Assembly (NCBI RefSeq): GCF_016808095.1
Contig: NC_068970.1
Span: 14,490,501 to 14,554,500, forward strand
Reading direction: 5' to 3'
Length of the DNA stretch: 64,000 bases
Origin: Vigna angularis
Lineage: Eukaryota; Streptophyta; Magnoliopsida; Fabales; Fabaceae
In this document: piece after piece, positions 61,189-64,000 of the stretch
How the letters are laid out: the number at the start of each line of letters is the position of its first letter
Numbering within the stretch: position 1 is the first letter of the stretch
Made by a program: the position numbers and the translations under genes
The notes under the pieces: model-generated
The model's input: only the letters and a program-made list of their open reading frames with translations
Told to the model about the DNA's origin: nothing
The model's database searches: none

Positions 61189-61355
61189 AATTTAAAAAAT
61201 TTACTAAATAAGTTACCAAAAATTTGAACCTCTCCTTCTAAAATTACTATAATTTTATATCCAAAATTTACATTTTTCTATCCACTAAAATTATTATTAC
61301 TAATAAAATGCTAAAATTTACTACTATAAATATTTTTCATGGGTCTTACAAAGTA

Positions 61356-61463
61356 TGTAAAAATTAATATACATATTAATAGTAAAATAAAACAAAAATT
61401 TAACCTCAATAAAAGCATATAATATGATAAAACTGTAGACACGAAATCCACATATATGCTTGT

Positions 61464-61559
<96 letters not shown>

Positions 61560-63600
61560 TAAGTATTTTTTTTTAAAATCAAGAAGTAACAAGGGATTGC
61601 ATTTATTAATTATAGAATCCAATTTTCGTTTAATTTCTATAAATTATTTTTTATAAAAAGAATATGTTTTTATTCTTCGAAATATTAATTATTATTTTTA
61701 GCATTATAAAGTAATACATTTTCATTTTCGTTTTTCCAAAATATTTTCTTTATTTCCAATTCTCCAAAATTTAAAATTGTTGCTTTCTAAAAATATATTT
61801 AAAGTAAATAAAAAATATTTAGTTTAGGATCCTATGTTTTGTAGACATCATACTTTATCCAACAAACAACCAAAATCAAAATTATCAATAAACGAATATA
61901 TGAAAACTTTATGAAAAAAACTGGTAAGAAACTAACTAGCATCCAGTGACAGGAATTGGAGCTCAATGCGACAAAGTCAACAGATTCTCTTTAAAGTGTC
62001 GTTCAATGGTAAAAACTACTTCTCAATGTTCTGTTACGAAAATACTCTTTTACTTAGTGAATTTATGAAATTAAATTAAATTTATTTCCTTTTATTCTTT
62101 TCCTTATCAAATTCAGTTTAAAATATTCTTTTAACTGTACAAAATTGACCAATTGTCTAAGTAGAAATCTTCAATTTCATTGTATTCCTATATCACAACT
62201 TCAGCTTCGAACACATTAAATTTACATAACACATTAAGTTTTACATAACTTTCAAACAATACAAGCACATATTCAATCCACGACTCAAAATACAAATCAG
62301 TTCATGACTCCAAAATACTCATCATACATCATATTACTCTTACTCACACAACATAATCAACATACATACAATCAAAATGACAGAAAATCAACATACAGTT
62401 TTCTAAAAAACCCTAACTTGAGTCATCCTGTTGAGTTGAACATAATCTGTTATAAGAAACAAAGACCCTAAAAACTCTACAAACACAAACAACTTGGAAT
62501 AGTGATCCAAATGTTGTGTTGGATTCACATCCCATAAGAAAGAATTTGGAAAGCTAGTAAGGTCACATGGAAAAAAAGACAGAGTTTACATTGTGAGAGA
62601 GATTAGACTCATAGAAAGGAAGGGATGTACTTACCTAGAGTTGGATTAGGACAATAGAGTGAAAAAACTCTCCTTTTGTGGATGTACTGCCAACCCTAAC
62701 CTAGAAGAAAGAGAAAAGATTAGATGTTGAAGTGAGAGAAGAGAATAAAGAGAAGTCAAAACATGATAGTTATGTTCGTAGTGTACTTTGCACCTTTAAA
62801 AAGAAGGTATATATTTGGTATCTTCTTTTGTTTTTCCAATTTTACCATCTTAATATCTATCTTTTGATTTTAAATAATTATTCATAATAAAAAATATTTT
62901 TCAGTTTTATCATTTTAATAACTATTTTTTATTTAAATAATTACTCATTACAAAAAAATTATTTACTTTTTTTATTATTTTAATAACTACTTTTTCAAAT
63001 TTAAGTAATTACTCAAAAAATTATATACAAAATATTACTTATAATATTTTTATTTCAATAACTAAAGTTTAATTTATCTGTCATATTTATATACATTTTT
63101 TTAAACTTTACTCTTTTAATTAATACTTTTAAATAATTTATAGATATTTAAAAAATCATACACATACGCGATAACGTGGGTATTTAACAAAAGTAATATA
63201 TTAATATAATGAAATCATAACAATAAAATAAAAATATTAATACAAATAAATTAAAATAATAATAATAATCGTCATCATAAAATTATAAAATAATAATATA
63301 AATACAAAAATATAATATTTAATTGTTTTACAATTTTATTAATTTAATTTATTTATGCACTCATCCAACCATTCATATTCATTATTTTGATTAAATTTAC
63401 AATCTCAACCTTTAATAAAAAGAATCAGACTTTCCATTCAGATTTCAATATGTTCTTAAGGGTCTGAAATTCCCTCAATGAAAAACCTAAACTATCTAAG
63501 ATTCCCTTGCTGTCTTCTAACATCGAATCCCGACAAAACTTGTATCTGTCGTATTATTCTGGTTTTCTTTGAATTACTCGCTATCTCTACCTTCCAACTT
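61356..63600. other. AT-rich region upstream of the P450 gene
   Basis: A long (TA)n microsatellite lies at 61466-61557. The remainder is AT-rich with no recognised gene. The last 250 bases are the presumed promoter of the P450; TATATACATATATG near 63608-63622 is a possible TATA region, about 40-50 bases before the ATG. Confidence 0.5.
61466..61557. repeat. (TA)n microsatellite, about 45 units
   Basis: An uninterrupted TA run of roughly 90 bases. It creates false Tyr-Ile frames on both strands. Confidence 0.96.
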
Positions 63601-63658
63601 GTTAAAAATATATACATATATGTTTTCCTCACCATCTATCCTCAAGCAATACACCACC

Positions 63659-64000
63659 ATGCCTCTCTCCTCAATTCTATCTCAAACCCACTATTTCTCT
63701 GATCAACCCATAACTACCCTTATTCTCTTCTTCCTCTTCTTCCTAGTTGCGTCCTACCTATTCCTCAAACCCAACCCCCGAAACCTACCGCCGGGTCCAC
63801 CGGGCCTCCCCTTCTTCGGGAACCTTTTATCTCTTCACCCAGATCTTCACACTTACTTCGCCGCCTTGGCCCAGATACACGGCCCAATTTTCAAACTTCG
63901 ACTAGGGAGCAAGCTCGCCATCGTCATAACTAAACCCACCCTTGCTCGCGAGGTCCTCAAAGACAACGATATTGTTTTCGCCAACCGCGACGTCCCCGTA
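63659..64000 (+). CDS. Cytochrome P450, CYP706-like, N-terminal 114 residues (cut by window end)
   Basis: Microsomal haem monooxygenase. The frame from ATG 63659 stays open to the last base. Residues 1-18 are polar, and 19-36 (TTLILFFLFFLVASYLFL) form the membrane anchor. A basic/proline hinge follows (NLPPGPPGLPFFGNL, about 42-56), typical of plant A-type P450s. The stretch LHTYFAALAQIHGPIFKLRL, then ITKPTLAREVLKDNDIVFANRDVP, is characteristic of the CYP706 family. Known members oxidise terpenes and other specialised metabolites, but substrates vary, so none is proposed. The haem-binding Cys, the I-helix and the ExxR motif lie beyond the window. The GC content is far higher than in the flank, as expected for coding sequence. 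Confidence 0.9.
   Translation, partial: MPLSSILSQTHYFSDQPITTLILFFLFFLVASYLFLKPNPRNLPPGPPGLPFFGNLLSLHPDLHTYFAALAQIHGPIFKLRLGSKLAIVITKPTLAREVLKDNDIVFANRDVPV

Larger units (their letters stand above)
58462..61350. mobile_element. Long solo-LTR-like element (2.89 kb), family A, perfect 5-bp TSD
   Basis: It begins TGTAACATCCC, ends GGGTCTTACA and is flanked by AAGTA at 58457-58461 and 61351-61355, identical on both sides. TG...CA ends with a 5-bp duplication mean LTR-retrotransposon origin. The length is large for an LTR, and neither gag nor pol is present. It contains three internal tandem arrays (separate entries) and a TATA-like CTATTTATAG near 60940 shortly before the 3' part. Related to 53025-55672. 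Confidence 0.8.

Noticed and set aside
61311..61656. Tyr-Ile repeat frames on both strands
   Set aside because: They translate the (TA)n microsatellite at 61466-61557.

Overview
The window is nuclear DNA of a flowering plant. It shows spliced genes with GT-AG introns, plant families (R2R3-MYB, CYP706-like P450, plant HIP/FAM10 co-chaperone), very AT-rich intergenic DNA and many plant transposable elements. The mix of elements and the protein flavour suggest a legume, possibly Phaseoleae; that is inference and was not tested.

Four genes are well supported. (1) 7720-14953 (+): an 11-exon Hsc70-interacting protein (HIP/FAM10) co-chaperone gene of 407 codons. Its fourth intron is swollen to about 4 kb by a broken Ty3/gypsy element that itself carries a hAT-type MITE. 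(2) 26797-28376 (+): a two-exon R2R3-MYB of the MYB20/42/43/85 type, the lignin and secondary-wall group in Arabidopsis, with a TATA box about 125 bp upstream. (3) 47803-48309 (+): an intronless coding region for a 168-residue twin-CX9C (CHCH) protein, probably of the mitochondrial intermembrane space, perhaps with a distant 5' UTR exon near 40.4-40.67 kb. (4) 63659-64000 (+): the start of a CYP706-like cytochrome P450, cut by the window end.

Most of the remainder is transposon-derived. From left to right: a decayed copia 3' end with LTR (490-1652); a 1.17 kb hAT-like element with perfect 8-bp TSD (1665-2834); a 2.66 kb Mutator-like element with about 88-bp TIRs and a perfect 10-bp TSD (4195-6853); the gypsy/MITE nest in the HIP intron (8771-11544); a gypsy-type solo LTR with perfect TSD (20877-21294); small hAT and MULE-like MITEs (21608-21790, 22503-23011, 36824-37657); a young, nearly intact copia element with 441-bp LTRs differing at 5 sites and one frame break in integrase (29768-35076); a very long uninterrupted TAA array (about 41886-42473); an isolated pseudo-exon of an ABC1-like kinase (42750-42820); two decayed copia pieces in opposite orientation (43560-45560 and 45880-47282); a CACTA end with a run of hairpins (50362-51080); two related, very long LTR-like elements (53025-55672 and 58462-61350); and a hAT-like element rich in short repeats (56329-57868).

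No convincing new multi-gene system is visible. The genes are unrelated housekeeping or regulatory genes in a repeat-rich stretch. The points most worth checking are the ABC1K pseudo-exon, the two long LTR-like elements with internal repeats of about 185 bp, the possible captured coding sequence in the Mutator-like element, and the CACTA hairpin array. No tRNA, rRNA or CRISPR array was recognised.
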